From assembly GCF_900312675.1 (NCBI RefSeq), contig NZ_OMPC01000009.1:372001-436000 (forward strand): a stretch of DNA of 64,000 nucleotides, in the 5' to 3' direction. Of this stretch, positions 17,133 through 26,137 are shown in pieces. The position numbers and the translations under genes are program-made. The notes below the pieces were generated by a model. The model saw only the letters and a list, made by a program, of their open reading frames with translations. It searched no databases and was not told the DNA's origin. This DNA comes from Aliivibrio sp. EL58 (GTDB taxonomy: Bacteria; Pseudomonadota; Gammaproteobacteria; Enterobacterales; Vibrionaceae). The stretch's first letter is position 1. Each line of letters begins with the position of its first letter.

Positions 17133-17166
17133 AAAAAGCAGTGTTGATTTCTCAGCACTGCTTTTT
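17133..17166. terminator. Bidirectional terminator between lysR and the PafA-like gene
   Basis: AAAAAGCAGTG (17133-17143) pairs exactly with CACTGCTTTTT (17156-17166). Works for both convergent genes. Confidence 0.85.
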
Positions 17167-17186
17167 GTTGTTGGTATTATCTTCGG

Positions 17187-18881
17187 TTAATCTTGCGTTA
17201 CTTCAGTTAATACCTCACCAGTCGTCCCACTCGGTTGTGTAATACCTAAAACATTCGATAAGGTTGGCGCAATGTCGTAAGGGGTAATTTCACGGCTGAT
17301 TTTTTCATCATCAATGTTATAACCAGCAAAGATCACCGGAACATGAGTATCATAACGCCAAGGTGAACCATGAGTGGATGCTATGGTTAATCCATCCATG
17401 TCATTAATGTAGTTTCTAGGATTGTAAACCACATAAACATCACCAGAACGCATTGGATGATAGTTATTTTTCACCAATTGCATTGTGTGAGTAGTCGGCA
17501 CTTGGTTTTTCTCAATATCTGAGCTTGTTACCGCGTAAGCAATGCCTTTTACTTTTAGTAACTCTTCGGCGACTGCCTTTTGTACCTTATCTAACGCTAT
17601 GCCTTTCTTCTTGATTACTTCATGATTTAAATACACATAAGGTTGGGCATATAAACGAATTGCGTCTTCACCTAAGCCAAATTCTGTTTTTAAACGAGTG
17701 AGTAATTCTGGAGAGATTAAACTTTTTTGATTGAAGTAGGCGGCTTGATTTGCCCCTAATGCATTAATCGTAGCAGGGGCTTCAGGTACACCGTGATCGG
17801 CAGAAAGCACAATCAGTGTATTCTTCAACCCAACTTGCTTATCGACTTTTTTAAGTAAGTTGGCAATGGTTTTATCTAATCGAATTAAGTTGTCTTCTGT
17901 TTCTAAACTTGATGGACCATACATATGAACCACATAGTCATTTGATGAGAAACTAACCGCAAGGTAATCGGTGAATTTTCCTTTGCCTAAATTTTCTTCT
18001 TTAAGGAGTGTTTCAGCAAAGTTCCCAGTGATTTCATCTCCAGCAGGGCTAAGTGTTAGCATTGTACTGTAGTATTTATAGCTTGCAGGACCATAAGGGT
18101 GAGGGAAGGTACGTTTAAATCCTGCAAGGTCAACTTTGTAATCGGGATTGCCTTCTTTTAAAGTATATTTATTTTCAGGCAGTGATAATGCCCATTTTTT
18201 TCCTGAGTATTGGTTAGGTACTTTTTGTTGGTTCCATGCGGTTACCCATGCAGGGTACTCATCATAATAGTAATTACTGGTCACAAATTCTGATTGTGCT
18301 TTAGAGAACCAAAACGTTTTCCCTGAATGACCACCTAACGAAATAGCGCCACGGTCTTTTACTGATACCGAGAATATTTTTGATTCACCATTGCTTGCTA
18401 TCGCGAGTTCGTCGCTAAAGGTGGTGGATAAAATAGGCTCAGGTGAGCGACCATCTTGGGTTGCGACCTTTTGAGTTGGGTCGATCTCGGTTGATTTATT
18501 TACACCAGCACCTGAGGTAAGCATGCTGTAATTGCCATCTTCAACGTTATATACCAAGCGCTCTTCATTTCTGTCATACCACACATTACCAACCATGCCA
18601 TGAACACTTGGTGGAGCTCCTGTAGCAAGGGAGACATGTCCAACAATGGTCTCGGTATTTCCGTGTTGGTAATGGGCATTGGTATAATAAGTACCATCTT
18701 CCATTAAGTAGCGAAAGCCATCCTCGCCAAAGTTCGCTTGGTAACGCTCTAGTAAATCACCACGAAGGCCATCAACAGTGATTTGTAACACTAATTTTGG
18801 GTTATGATCATTTGCCAGAACGGTTCCTGGTACCATCATTACCCCAGCGAGTGCGAGACAATGTAATGCGTTGTTCTTCAT
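17187..18881 (-). CDS. PafA-like periplasmic phosphatase (alkaline phosphatase superfamily)
   Basis: 564 residues from the ATG at 18881 with AAGGA upstream. Signal peptide cleaved near VLA-ND. VDGLRGD is the first metal-binding block; TETIVGH supplies the predicted Thr nucleophile (residue 78); GNVWYD is the Asn block; SVKDRGAI carries the Lys and Arg that mark PafA-type phosphomonoesterases rather than diesterases; SADHG and THGSP are later metal ligands. It should release phosphate (or a related ester) in the periplasm without formylglycine. Second gene of an operon with the lipoprotein at 18934, on the opposite strand from, and next to, the sulfatase maturase. Confidence 0.82.
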   Translation of the reverse strand: MKNNALHCLALAGVMMVPGTVLANDHNPKLVLQITVDGLRGDLLERYQANFGEDGFRYLMEDGTYYTNAHYQHGNTETIVGHVSLATGAPPSVHGMVGNVWYDRNEERLVYNVEDGNYSMLTSGAGVNKSTEIDPTQKVATQDGRSPEPILSTTFSDELAIASNGESKIFSVSVKDRGAISLGGHSGKTFWFSKAQSEFVTSNYYYDEYPAWVTAWNQQKVPNQYSGKKWALSLPENKYTLKEGNPDYKVDLAGFKRTFPHPYGPASYKYYSTMLTLSPAGDEITGNFAETLLKEENLGKGKFTDYLAVSFSSNDYVVHMYGPSSLETEDNLIRLDKTIANLLKKVDKQVGLKNTLIVLSADHGVPEAPATINALGANQAAYFNQKSLISPELLTRLKTEFGLGEDAIRLYAQPYVYLNHEVIKKKGIALDKVQKAVAEELLKVKGIAYAVTSSDIEKNQVPTTHTMQLVKNNYHPMRSGDVYVVYNPRNYINDMDGLTIASTHGSPWRYDTHVPVIFAGYNIDDEKISREITPYDIAPTLSNVLGITQPSGTTGEVLTEVTQD

Positions 18882-18933
18882 GTTTTTATTCCTTGCCAAA
18901 AGAGTAATAGTTATTAGTAATCTTAATTATTGA

Positions 18934-19728
18934 TTACTTTGCATCTCTTACTAAGCGCAAACCCATATCAGCCATGATAATGGATTGGCTTGCGAAATCT
19001 CGACGGTAGTTTTCTGATTCATTTGCCTTATAAGAAAAACTGCTGCCTCGTACTGACTTGTGCGCTAAGCCACTTGCTTCGTCTCGTGCATTGTTTGGAT
19101 TATCGGTTGGTGAGAAACGGTAAAAAGTATCATCATAAGCATCACTAACAAACTCTCCAACATTGCCTGTCATATCATATAAGCCTAGTTCATTAGGTTG
19201 CTTCATTCCAACGGGATGAGCTTGATTATTGGCGTTATTGGCAAACCATGCGACGTCATCAATGTTATTCGAGCCACTGTAAGTGTAGTTTTGGCTTAGT
19301 TTTCCTCCACGAGCGGCATATTCCCACTCTGCTTCTGTTGGAAGACGGTACGTTTCACCTGTCAGTTCATTGAGTTTTTCAATAAAGTAATTGGCTTGCT
19401 GCCAGCTTAAGTTATTTACCGGAATGTTCGGAGATTGGAAATAACTGAGAGATGATCCCATTACCGATTCAAATAATTCCTGAGTGACTTCAAATTTTGA
19501 AATATAGAAATCATCAACTGAAACAAGATGAGCTGGCTTTTCAGCTTTCTTCGCATATGGAGAGTCTGAACCCATTTGATATTTACCGCCCTCAACATGG
19601 ACCATGGTTTCTTCTATTTTTTGAGTTACAGGGTGTGGTGGTGCAGTTGCACATCCTGCTAGCACTGAACTAAGAAATAAGGAGGTAAATAATGTTTTAA
19701 AATTGGTTAAAAAAGAGATTCTAAACAT
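18934..19728 (-). CDS. FGE-sulfatase (SUMF1)-fold lipoprotein lacking the catalytic cysteines
   Basis: 264 residues from the ATG at 19728. Lipobox LAGC at residues 23-26, so an acylated envelope protein. The rest is the formylglycine-generating-enzyme fold: HVEGG.Y.MGS, H.VSVDDFYISKFEVT.E, PVNNLSWQQA, YRLPTEAEWEYAARGG, GLYDMTGNVGEFVSD, and C-terminal SVRGSSF...GLRLV. In true aerobic FGE two cysteines sit after the RGGS motif; here the stretch reads SVRGSSFSYKANES with none, so it probably does not make formylglycine. Homologues of this type include PvdO-like and structural proteins. 53 bases upstream of the PafA-like gene. Confidence 0.82.
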   Translation of the reverse strand: MFRISFLTNFKTLFTSLFLSSVLAGCATAPPHPVTQKIEETMVHVEGGKYQMGSDSPYAKKAEKPAHLVSVDDFYISKFEVTQELFESVMGSSLSYFQSPNIPVNNLSWQQANYFIEKLNELTGETYRLPTEAEWEYAARGGKLSQNYTYSGSNNIDDVAWFANNANNQAHPVGMKQPNELGLYDMTGNVGEFVSDAYDDTFYRFSPTDNPNNARDEASGLAHKSVRGSSFSYKANESENYRRDFASQSIIMADMGLRLVRDAK

Positions 19729-19934
19729 GACATTCTCAACAGTAATGATTGAGTATTTATCATACAGTGAAAGCACTTTCCAAAATGGAATAACGTGTAT
19801 AACTAATACCGATGTTCTTTTTGCTTATTATGGAGTTAGAACTTGCTTAACAACTGGCTATAAAGGGTGGCTAATATGTTTGTTAGGTAAGTTCTTTTTC
19901 TCAAATCAAAGACTCATTATTAATAGGAATCAAT

Positions 19935-21251
19935 ATGATCATTACTCAAGGTCCTCAGTTTCAGGGTAAGGCTTCAAAACGATTACACGTCATGGCAAAA
20001 CCCATTGGTGCTGTGTGTAATATTGATTGCACATATTGTTATTATTTGAGTAAAGAGGACTTACTTGAATACAAAAAAGATTGCTCCCCACAAATGGATG
20101 ACGAGACCCTAGAAATCTATATTCGCCAATATATTGAAGGCCAAAATACGCCTGAAATTATCTTCTCTTGGCAAGGTGGAGAGCCAACATTACTAGGTTT
20201 AGATTACTTTAAGAAAATTGTAGAGTTTCAGAAGAAATATCAGCCAGAAGGGATCGTAATTTCTAATGATTTACAAACTAACGGTACTTTACTAACCGAT
20301 AAATGGTGTGAGTTTCTTGTTGAAAATAACTTTTTAGTTGGTTTAAGTATTGATGGCCCTGAGTTATTACATAATGCCTATCGCACTAACAAAGCAGGCA
20401 GAGGGACTTTTAACCAAGTAATGAAGGCGGTGGATTTACTGCATAAGCATCAGGTGAAATTTGCGACCTTAACGTGTGTAAATAACTTAACGAGCCGAAA
20501 TCCATTAGAAGTGTATCGATTCTTACGTGATGTGGTGAAATCGCCACAAATGCAGTTTATTCCGATTGTTGAACAAAAAACCTTTAGAACGGTAGCGCCA
20601 CAAACAGAGCAACTGGCAGCGCAATTGCGTCAAGGTGATAAACGCCTTATTCCGGGAAACAAAGAATCAATAATGGAACCTTGGTGTGTTTCAGATGAAG
20701 CCTGGGGTAACTTTTTAATCGCCGTTTTTGATGAATGGGCACAAAATGATCTAGGTAAAGTATTCGTCCAATATTTTGAAGCCAGTGTCGAAACCTGGAT
20801 GGGGCGTAAGAACCCATTGTGCACCTTGGGCGAAATTTGCGGCAAAGGCCTAGCAATGGAGTATAACGGCGATGTATTTGCATGTGACCATTACGTCTAC
20901 CCAGAATACAAGATTGGCAATATCCATACTCAAGAATTAGATGAGCTGGCGTTCAGTCGTAAACAGCAAGAGTTCGGCTTTGCTAAAGCGAAAACATTAA
21001 CTACCCAATGCCAGCAATGTGATTATAAATTTGCCTGTCATGGTGAGTGCCCTAAAAATCGATTTATTAAAACACGTGACGGTGAGCCGGGGTTAAATTA
21101 CCTATGCGCTGGTTGGAAGAAGTTTTTTGCTCATGCGGATAAATCAATTGCGTATATTTTAAGAATGCTAGGCAATCCAGTTCAACATGGAAAGTTTAGT
21201 GATGCGGCTCGACAGCAAGCGCAATCTTCTGCGTTTCCAACTAAGTTTTAA
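19935..21251 (+). CDS. Anaerobic sulfatase-maturating enzyme (radical SAM, SPASM)
   Basis: 438 residues. The radical SAM cluster motif CxxxCxxC is at C28, C32, C35 (CNIDCTYC), followed by the GGEPTLLG SAM-binding block. The C-terminal SPASM region holds the cysteines for two auxiliary 4Fe-4S clusters (CTLGEICG, CDHYVYPE, CQQCDYKFACHGECPKNRF, YLCAGW). This matches anSME, which oxidises the active-site Cys or Ser of sulfatases to formylglycine in the cytoplasm before export. Its substrates are presumably the two CTAGR sulfatases at 3505 and 5491. AGGAAT precedes the ATG, and it is divergent from the lipoprotein operon. Confidence 0.93.
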   Translation: MIITQGPQFQGKASKRLHVMAKPIGAVCNIDCTYCYYLSKEDLLEYKKDCSPQMDDETLEIYIRQYIEGQNTPEIIFSWQGGEPTLLGLDYFKKIVEFQKKYQPEGIVISNDLQTNGTLLTDKWCEFLVENNFLVGLSIDGPELLHNAYRTNKAGRGTFNQVMKAVDLLHKHQVKFATLTCVNNLTSRNPLEVYRFLRDVVKSPQMQFIPIVEQKTFRTVAPQTEQLAAQLRQGDKRLIPGNKESIMEPWCVSDEAWGNFLIAVFDEWAQNDLGKVFVQYFEASVETWMGRKNPLCTLGEICGKGLAMEYNGDVFACDHYVYPEYKIGNIHTQELDELAFSRKQQEFGFAKAKTLTTQCQQCDYKFACHGECPKNRFIKTRDGEPGLNYLCAGWKKFFAHADKSIAYILRMLGNPVQHGKFSDAARQQAQSSAFPTKF

Positions 21252-21266
21252 TGGAGGGGGGGGAGA

Positions 21267-22256
21267 ATGAAACCATTACTGAAAAAATGCGCCGTACTAG
21301 GGCTTGCTAGTCTATTTGCCATTGCAACACCAGTATATGCGACAGATTCATTACAGAGCATGACACCAGAGCAACAATTGGCTTATACGGCACAAAATAA
21401 AAATGAGAGTAAAGAGAAACGCGCAGAGGCGTTGCGTCAATTGGCCCGTTATCCTAATCAAAACAGTTTAGTTGCCGTAGCAAGAGGATTAAAAGATCCT
21501 GCCCCCATGATTCGTGAGGCGGCAGTAATAGGTTCAGATTTATACCAATTTAAACATCGCTGGCAGATAGTATCGCCGTTATTAACTGATTCTGAGTTGA
21601 GCGTTCGTATGGCAGCAACGGCAAACTTACTTCGTGAATACAACCAGATGTCGGCATCTCAGCAAGCTCAAATTGAAGCGCCATATCAGGAAATGACGGC
21701 ATATTTAACAAAGCAACAGGACTCTGGGTCTCAATTACTATTAGCCGATGTGTATCGTTGGCATGGTGAGTGGAGTGATGCCGATATTATTTATCAAGAG
21801 TTGGTGAAAATAGCCCCTGATAACTCGCAAATATGGTTAAATTTATCGGATAATTATCGAGCACAGAACCAAGATGATCAGGCACTATTAATATTAGATA
21901 AAGCGATTGTTCAATTACCAAAAGAGGCGAGTCTATATTATTCAAAAGCGTTAACTCAGGTACGTTTAAGTCAGAAAACCCAAGCAGCACAATCAATACA
22001 GGCTGCTGCTGATTTAGCCGAAAATAATAGCTATTATTGGTATTTAAATGGCGTTTTGCATGAAGATATTGACTTAAAAACCGCGACAGAATCGTTTGAG
22101 CAGGCGTATTTGATCTCGGGTTCACCGGAACAACTTTATGCGGTATGTGATATTTACGTGCGCTATGGAAATGATAAGGCGGAGGCGTGTTTAGAAGAGC
22201 TTGCCAAAGTTGCTCCTGATTATGTAATTGCTCAACTAAAAGAAAAACAAAAATAA
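21267..22256 (+). CDS. Periplasmic HEAT/TPR protein, paralogue of the cytochrome tail
   Basis: 329 residues with a Sec signal peptide (cleaved near VYA-TD). HEAT-like repeats (about 48-125) contain RHWQIVSPLLTDS-type sequence nearly the same as HDRWQILSPLLTDS in the octaheme protein at 7201; TPR repeats follow (about 150-290), and both proteins end in a related VCD...C...LA..AP..VI..LK motif. So it is the cytochrome's C-terminal half without hemes. It follows the sulfatase maturase by 15 bases behind a very strong G-rich ribosome site and is likely co-transcribed. Probably a periplasmic scaffold. Confidence 0.82.
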   Translation: MKPLLKKCAVLGLASLFAIATPVYATDSLQSMTPEQQLAYTAQNKNESKEKRAEALRQLARYPNQNSLVAVARGLKDPAPMIREAAVIGSDLYQFKHRWQIVSPLLTDSELSVRMAATANLLREYNQMSASQQAQIEAPYQEMTAYLTKQQDSGSQLLLADVYRWHGEWSDADIIYQELVKIAPDNSQIWLNLSDNYRAQNQDDQALLILDKAIVQLPKEASLYYSKALTQVRLSQKTQAAQSIQAAADLAENNSYYWYLNGVLHEDIDLKTATESFEQAYLISGSPEQLYAVCDIYVRYGNDKAEACLEELAKVAPDYVIAQLKEKQK

Positions 22257-22273
22257 TTAGGAATGTTAATAAT

Positions 22274-22312
22274 AAAAAAGCCCGAGGTATATAGTACCTC
22301 GGGCTTTTTTTT
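22274..22312. terminator. Strong bidirectional terminator
   Basis: AAAAAAGCCCGAGGTA (22274-22289) pairs with TACCTCGGGCTTTTTT (22295-22310). It ends the maturase operon and the convergent norM. Confidence 0.92.
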
Positions 22313-22325
22313 ATGCTTTTATGAA

Positions 22326-23723
22326 TTAATGCATGATTTGCAATTCATCAACTTCCATATCAATACGAGATGGATTTTTCTGCAGCCAACGTAGTCGTAG
22401 ACTAAGTAAAATAGCAGAGGTAGTTAAACCACCAATAAATCCAATCCAGAAGCCATATACGCCCATAGGTTCAATAATCCAATCCGTCATACCTAGGATA
22501 TAACCGGAAGGCAAACCAACAATCCAATAAGAGACAAACGTACACTTAAAGATTGCCGTCATGTCTTTATAGCCACGAAGTGCACCAGCGGCGACAACTT
22601 GTACAGCATCTGTACATTGGTAAATCACAGCTAAAAGCATCAGACTTACAGCCAGCTCAACCACTTCTTTATTATCTGAGTATAAATACGCAATATTTTC
22701 ACGGAAGATGAAGGTTAATACTGCGGTACAACATGCCATCATCAGACCAAAAGCGAGACCACAGAAGCTTGCAATCTTTGCCCCTTCAAGATCGTTTTCA
22801 CCTAGCTTGTGACCAACGCGAATACTAACGGCAATCGCGATACTCATTGGCACCATAAAGATCAACGATGAGAAGTTAATCGCGACTTGGTGCGCAGCAA
22901 CAACGATTGAACCTAATGGTGAAACAAGTAGGGCAACCGCTGCAAATAATGTCACTTCAAAGAAGATAGAAAGAGCAACAGGAAGGCCGAGTTTAAATAG
23001 ACGGTAGATCTCTTTTGCTTGTGGCTTATTCCATGTTTCATATAAATTTACACGACGTAATTTAGGCGCAATAAACGTATAGATAACCATGGTGATAAAC
23101 ATTAGCCAATACACGATTGCCGTTGCAACACCACAACCCACACCACCTAATGCCGGCGCGCCCATTTCGCCATACACAAACATCCAGTTTAAAGGTACGT
23201 TAGCTGCAAGACCGATAAAGCCGATGATCATTGCTGGTGTGGTTAAAGACAAACCTTCACAGAAGCTACGTAGCGCTTGGAATAATAAAAACGCAGGAGC
23301 AGCCCATAGTACCGCATGTAAATACCCTTGAGTCTTTTCAAATAACTCAGGTTCCACATCCATAGCCGCAATAATAAAGCCTGCGTTATAAAGGATAAGC
23401 ATAATCGGTACAGAAACGATTAACGCTAAGTAAATACCTTGGTGGATTTCAAATGGAACTTTTTTAGATTTTCCTGAGCCATTCAATTGAGCAACTACAG
23501 GTACAAGCGCCATTAATAAGCCAACACCAAATAATACTGATGGAAGCCAAACACTTGCTGCAATTGCCACTGCTGCCATGTCAGTTGCGCTTACGCCACC
23601 AGCCATAACGGTATCAACAAACCCCATGCCTGTCTGAGCGACACTCGCAATTAGGACTGGTGTTGATAATTTAATTAATCGAACGATTTCTTTTTGGTAT
23701 CTGTGCACTGATTCACCGTACAA
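22326..23723 (-). CDS. norM: NorM multidrug/Na+ antiporter (MATE family)
   Basis: 465 residues, twelve transmembrane helices in two MATE halves. It follows V. cholerae NorM closely: SVHRYQKE start, LIKLSTPVLIASVAQTGMGFVDT, GVGLLMALVPVVAQLNG, VVAAHQVAINFSSL and QCTDAVQVVAAGALRGYKD. It exports cationic drugs, coupled to sodium or protons. The frame begins with a TTG at 23723 that gives an N-terminus matching the V. cholerae protein (MENSVHRY); a GTG five codons later, in GTGCAC, is an alternative. Divergent from ribE, an arrangement conserved in enterics and vibrios. Confidence 0.93.
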   Translation of the reverse strand: MYGESVHRYQKEIVRLIKLSTPVLIASVAQTGMGFVDTVMAGGVSATDMAAVAIAASVWLPSVLFGVGLLMALVPVVAQLNGSGKSKKVPFEIHQGIYLALIVSVPIMLILYNAGFIIAAMDVEPELFEKTQGYLHAVLWAAPAFLLFQALRSFCEGLSLTTPAMIIGFIGLAANVPLNWMFVYGEMGAPALGGVGCGVATAIVYWLMFITMVIYTFIAPKLRRVNLYETWNKPQAKEIYRLFKLGLPVALSIFFEVTLFAAVALLVSPLGSIVVAAHQVAINFSSLIFMVPMSIAIAVSIRVGHKLGENDLEGAKIASFCGLAFGLMMACCTAVLTFIFRENIAYLYSDNKEVVELAVSLMLLAVIYQCTDAVQVVAAGALRGYKDMTAIFKCTFVSYWIVGLPSGYILGMTDWIIEPMGVYGFWIGFIGGLTTSAILLSLRLRWLQKNPSRIDMEVDELQIMH

Positions 23724-23986
23724 ATTTTTAGTATAAAAAGGGCATTAATGTATTAAAGAGCATAAATGCGAGTTCATTTTGCGCTAGTAGCTATCGCAAA
23801 AGAAAATTGGGTCTGATTGAGTGCTTTGAACAGAGAGAACTGTTAAAGGTAAGCAGAAAGTGGACAGTATATAGATTAAGAGAGACTTCACAAAATGAAA
23901 TATTCAACGTATCGTAGATATTTTTAAAATAGCTAAAACCAAATAAAACAACTCAATGTATTTAATGGTATTGATAGGAGATAATG

Positions 23987-24592
23987 ATGTTTACTGGGAT
24001 TGTTGCAACAACTGCAAAAGTAATTGAAATAATTAAAAAAGAAAAATTTCAAACCCATGTAGTAGAAATTCCTGCACCGTATCATCAAGGTTTAGAGATT
24101 GGCGCGTCTGTTGCTCATAATGGGTGTTGTTTAACCGTAACTAATATTAATGGGCATCTTATTTCTTTTGATTTGATTGAAGAGACACTGCGTTTAACCA
24201 ATCTTGGGTTATTAGAAGTAGGGCAATTTATTAATATTGAGCGTGCAGCTCGCTTTGGTGATGAAATTGGCGGTCATTCAATGTCTGGCCATATTGTTGA
24301 TGTGATGACGGTGAGAGAGATTAATCAAACGACTGAAAATTGCCAAATTTGGTTTGATGTTGCGCAGCAATGGACTAAGTACATACTGCATAAAGGCTAC
24401 ATTGGGGTTGATGGTATTAGCTTAACCATTGGTGATGTTGATGAGAAAGGCTTTAACGTTAATTTGATCCCTGAAACGTTAGAAAGAACCAATTTAAGTG
24501 GTCGTGGTATTGGCGATAAAATTAACTTAGAAATTGATCCGCAAACACAAGCAATCGTAGATACGGTAGAGCGAGTGTTAGCGAATCAATAA
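23987..24592 (+). CDS. ribE: Riboflavin synthase alpha chain
   Basis: 201 residues. Starts MFTGIV, the invariant opening of the family; the ATG at 23987 fits both this and the AGGAG six bases upstream, while an ATG at 23984 is the alternative. Two lumazine-binding repeats: NGCCLTV with SFDLIEETLR in the first and VDGISLTIG with LIPETLERTN in the second. It converts two 6,7-dimethyl-8-ribityllumazine into riboflavin. No FMN riboswitch fold was recognisable in the 263 bases upstream. Confidence 0.95.
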   Translation: MFTGIVATTAKVIEIIKKEKFQTHVVEIPAPYHQGLEIGASVAHNGCCLTVTNINGHLISFDLIEETLRLTNLGLLEVGQFINIERAARFGDEIGGHSMSGHIVDVMTVREINQTTENCQIWFDVAQQWTKYILHKGYIGVDGISLTIGDVDEKGFNVNLIPETLERTNLSGRGIGDKINLEIDPQTQAIVDTVERVLANQ

Positions 24593-24609
24593 TGAGTTAA
24601 AGAAATGAC

Positions 24610-24813
24610 TTAAAATAGTCCATCTTCCTCATTATTCGTCGTCAGATTTACAGATTGGTTTTGAGGGTTTATCTCCATCGTGAATTCAATTGCTCGATGA
24701 CAAGATGGACAGTCATCATAAACGGTTTTATTTGATTGCTTGTGGTCAATAAGCATATTAATAGCGTGTTGACAGTTTGGGCACTGTATATTTTGATTTG
24801 TGTAATTATTCAC
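24610..24813 (-). CDS. CPXCG-type small cysteine-rich protein
   Basis: 67 residues from a GTG at 24813, chosen because AAGGAG lies six bases upstream; the frame runs further to 24840 but without a site. Two CPxC knuckles (CPNC near residue 11 and CPSC near 38) form a zinc ribbon of the CPXCG motif family of unknown function. Acidic tail. Convergent with ribE. Confidence 0.75.
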   Translation of the reverse strand: MNNYTNQNIQCPNCQHAINMLIDHKQSNKTVYDDCPSCHRAIEFTMEINPQNQSVNLTTNNEEDGLF

Positions 24814-24954
24814 AACAAACTCCTTATTATTGTTCTGCAATTACGAATATGTACTTTGGTGTATCTTCATTCATAGTAGAAAAGAGAGTTGGTTTTTGAA
24901 GTGAATTAAGTGAAAAGATTGATGATATCGACGTTTTTTTAATCTAGATTAATA

Positions 24955-24983
24955 AAAAATGAGATGGTGAGTACCATCTCATG
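24955..24983 (-). terminator. Terminator of the YniA-like kinase gene
   Basis: On the minus strand GAGATGGT, ACTC loop, ACCATCTC, then a T-run (A's at 24954-24960 on the plus strand). Confidence 0.8.
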
Positions 24984-24990
24984 TATTACA

Positions 24991-25863
24991 TTATTTATTT
25001 TTATTTAGGTCAAGTTTATCAATTAGCTGCTGAGCATGGAGCATATACTCTCCACCGAACATAGAGCAGTGATTTAATACATGATAAAGACTATATAAAT
25101 GCTGACGAGTTTCAAAGCCTTCTGCTATAGGGGTGATCGATTGATATCCTTCGAAAAAGCTGTCCTGAAATCCACCAAATAACTCTGCCATTGCAAGGTC
25201 ACATTCAGGATCCCCCCAATAAGAAGCAGGATCATAGCTGATTGGGCCTTTAACACTCAGTGCAATATTTCCGTGCCAAAAGTCACCATGTAATAGAGCT
25301 GGTTTAGGCTGATGATTACGTAATATGTGTTTTGAATTTTTAACTAAGGTTTTTATATCACCAAATTCCATGCCTTTTTCATGCAAAAGTTGCAATTGCC
25401 AACCAATGCGCTGCTCGGCGAAGAAACAATCCCATCGACGGTGCCAGGTATTAATCTGTAATACATTACCTAGGTAATTATCGCAATCAAAGCCGTATTC
25501 AAGCTGATCTCCCCATAAATGATGGTTAGCAAGGCTAACACCGAGATCAAATGAGGTGAGTTGGTCCATAGGCTTTGTTGGTAGAAAATTGAGAACTAAA
25601 AATGAGTGCTCTTTAGTCGTTCCAACATGAAGAGGCGATGGGACAAACATATGGTCTGATTGGTCAAGCTGATTGAGGCTTTCCGCTTCGGTTTCAAAAA
25701 TAGGGAGTTCTGCACGCTCATTGACTTTAATAAAGTAGCGCTGAGCACCATCACTGATCATGTAACAATCATTAATCTCCCCACCATTTACAGCTTCACG
25801 TTCAGAAATGATAAAAGGGCGACCCGTTACATCAGAGATTTGTTGAGCGATAGCTTGCCACAT
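24991..25863 (-). CDS. Fructosamine kinase family protein (YniA-like)
   Basis: 290 residues, full length for the fructosamine/ketosamine-3-kinase family. NGGEINDCY is the nucleotide-binding loop, YFIKVN holds the ATP lysine, LLHGDFWHGNI is the kinase catalytic loop with Asp, and YDPASYWGDPECDLAM is the metal-binding segment. It phosphorylates glycated amines (or related sugars) in the cytoplasm. Single gene with its own terminator. Confidence 0.9.
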   Translation of the reverse strand: MWQAIAQQISDVTGRPFIISEREAVNGGEINDCYMISDGAQRYFIKVNERAELPIFETEAESLNQLDQSDHMFVPSPLHVGTTKEHSFLVLNFLPTKPMDQLTSFDLGVSLANHHLWGDQLEYGFDCDNYLGNVLQINTWHRRWDCFFAEQRIGWQLQLLHEKGMEFGDIKTLVKNSKHILRNHQPKPALLHGDFWHGNIALSVKGPISYDPASYWGDPECDLAMAELFGGFQDSFFEGYQSITPIAEGFETRQHLYSLYHVLNHCSMFGGEYMLHAQQLIDKLDLNKNK

Positions 25864-26137
25864 AATTGCCTCTCTTGAATATCTGAAAATTACCTAACTA
25901 AGCATAGTGTATTCTTAATAAATATCTGTGAAGTAAGGCAAAAAATTACTTTCAATATTATAGTAATAAGACAAATCAATAGATTTACAAGAAGAGAACA
26001 ATCTGCGGGCGTGGTTTGAATTGTCAATGTAAAAGGAAAGTATTTGAGAGTTATTCTCTATTTTGATAAATTACCAATAAGAGCTTGTGAAAAATGAGCA
26101 TTTATAATTATAACGAACTATTACTAACGGACAGACT

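Noticed and set aside
23724-23986. FMN riboswitch before ribE
   Set aside because: I looked for the conserved RFN segments and found none; in related bacteria the element precedes ribB, not this gene.
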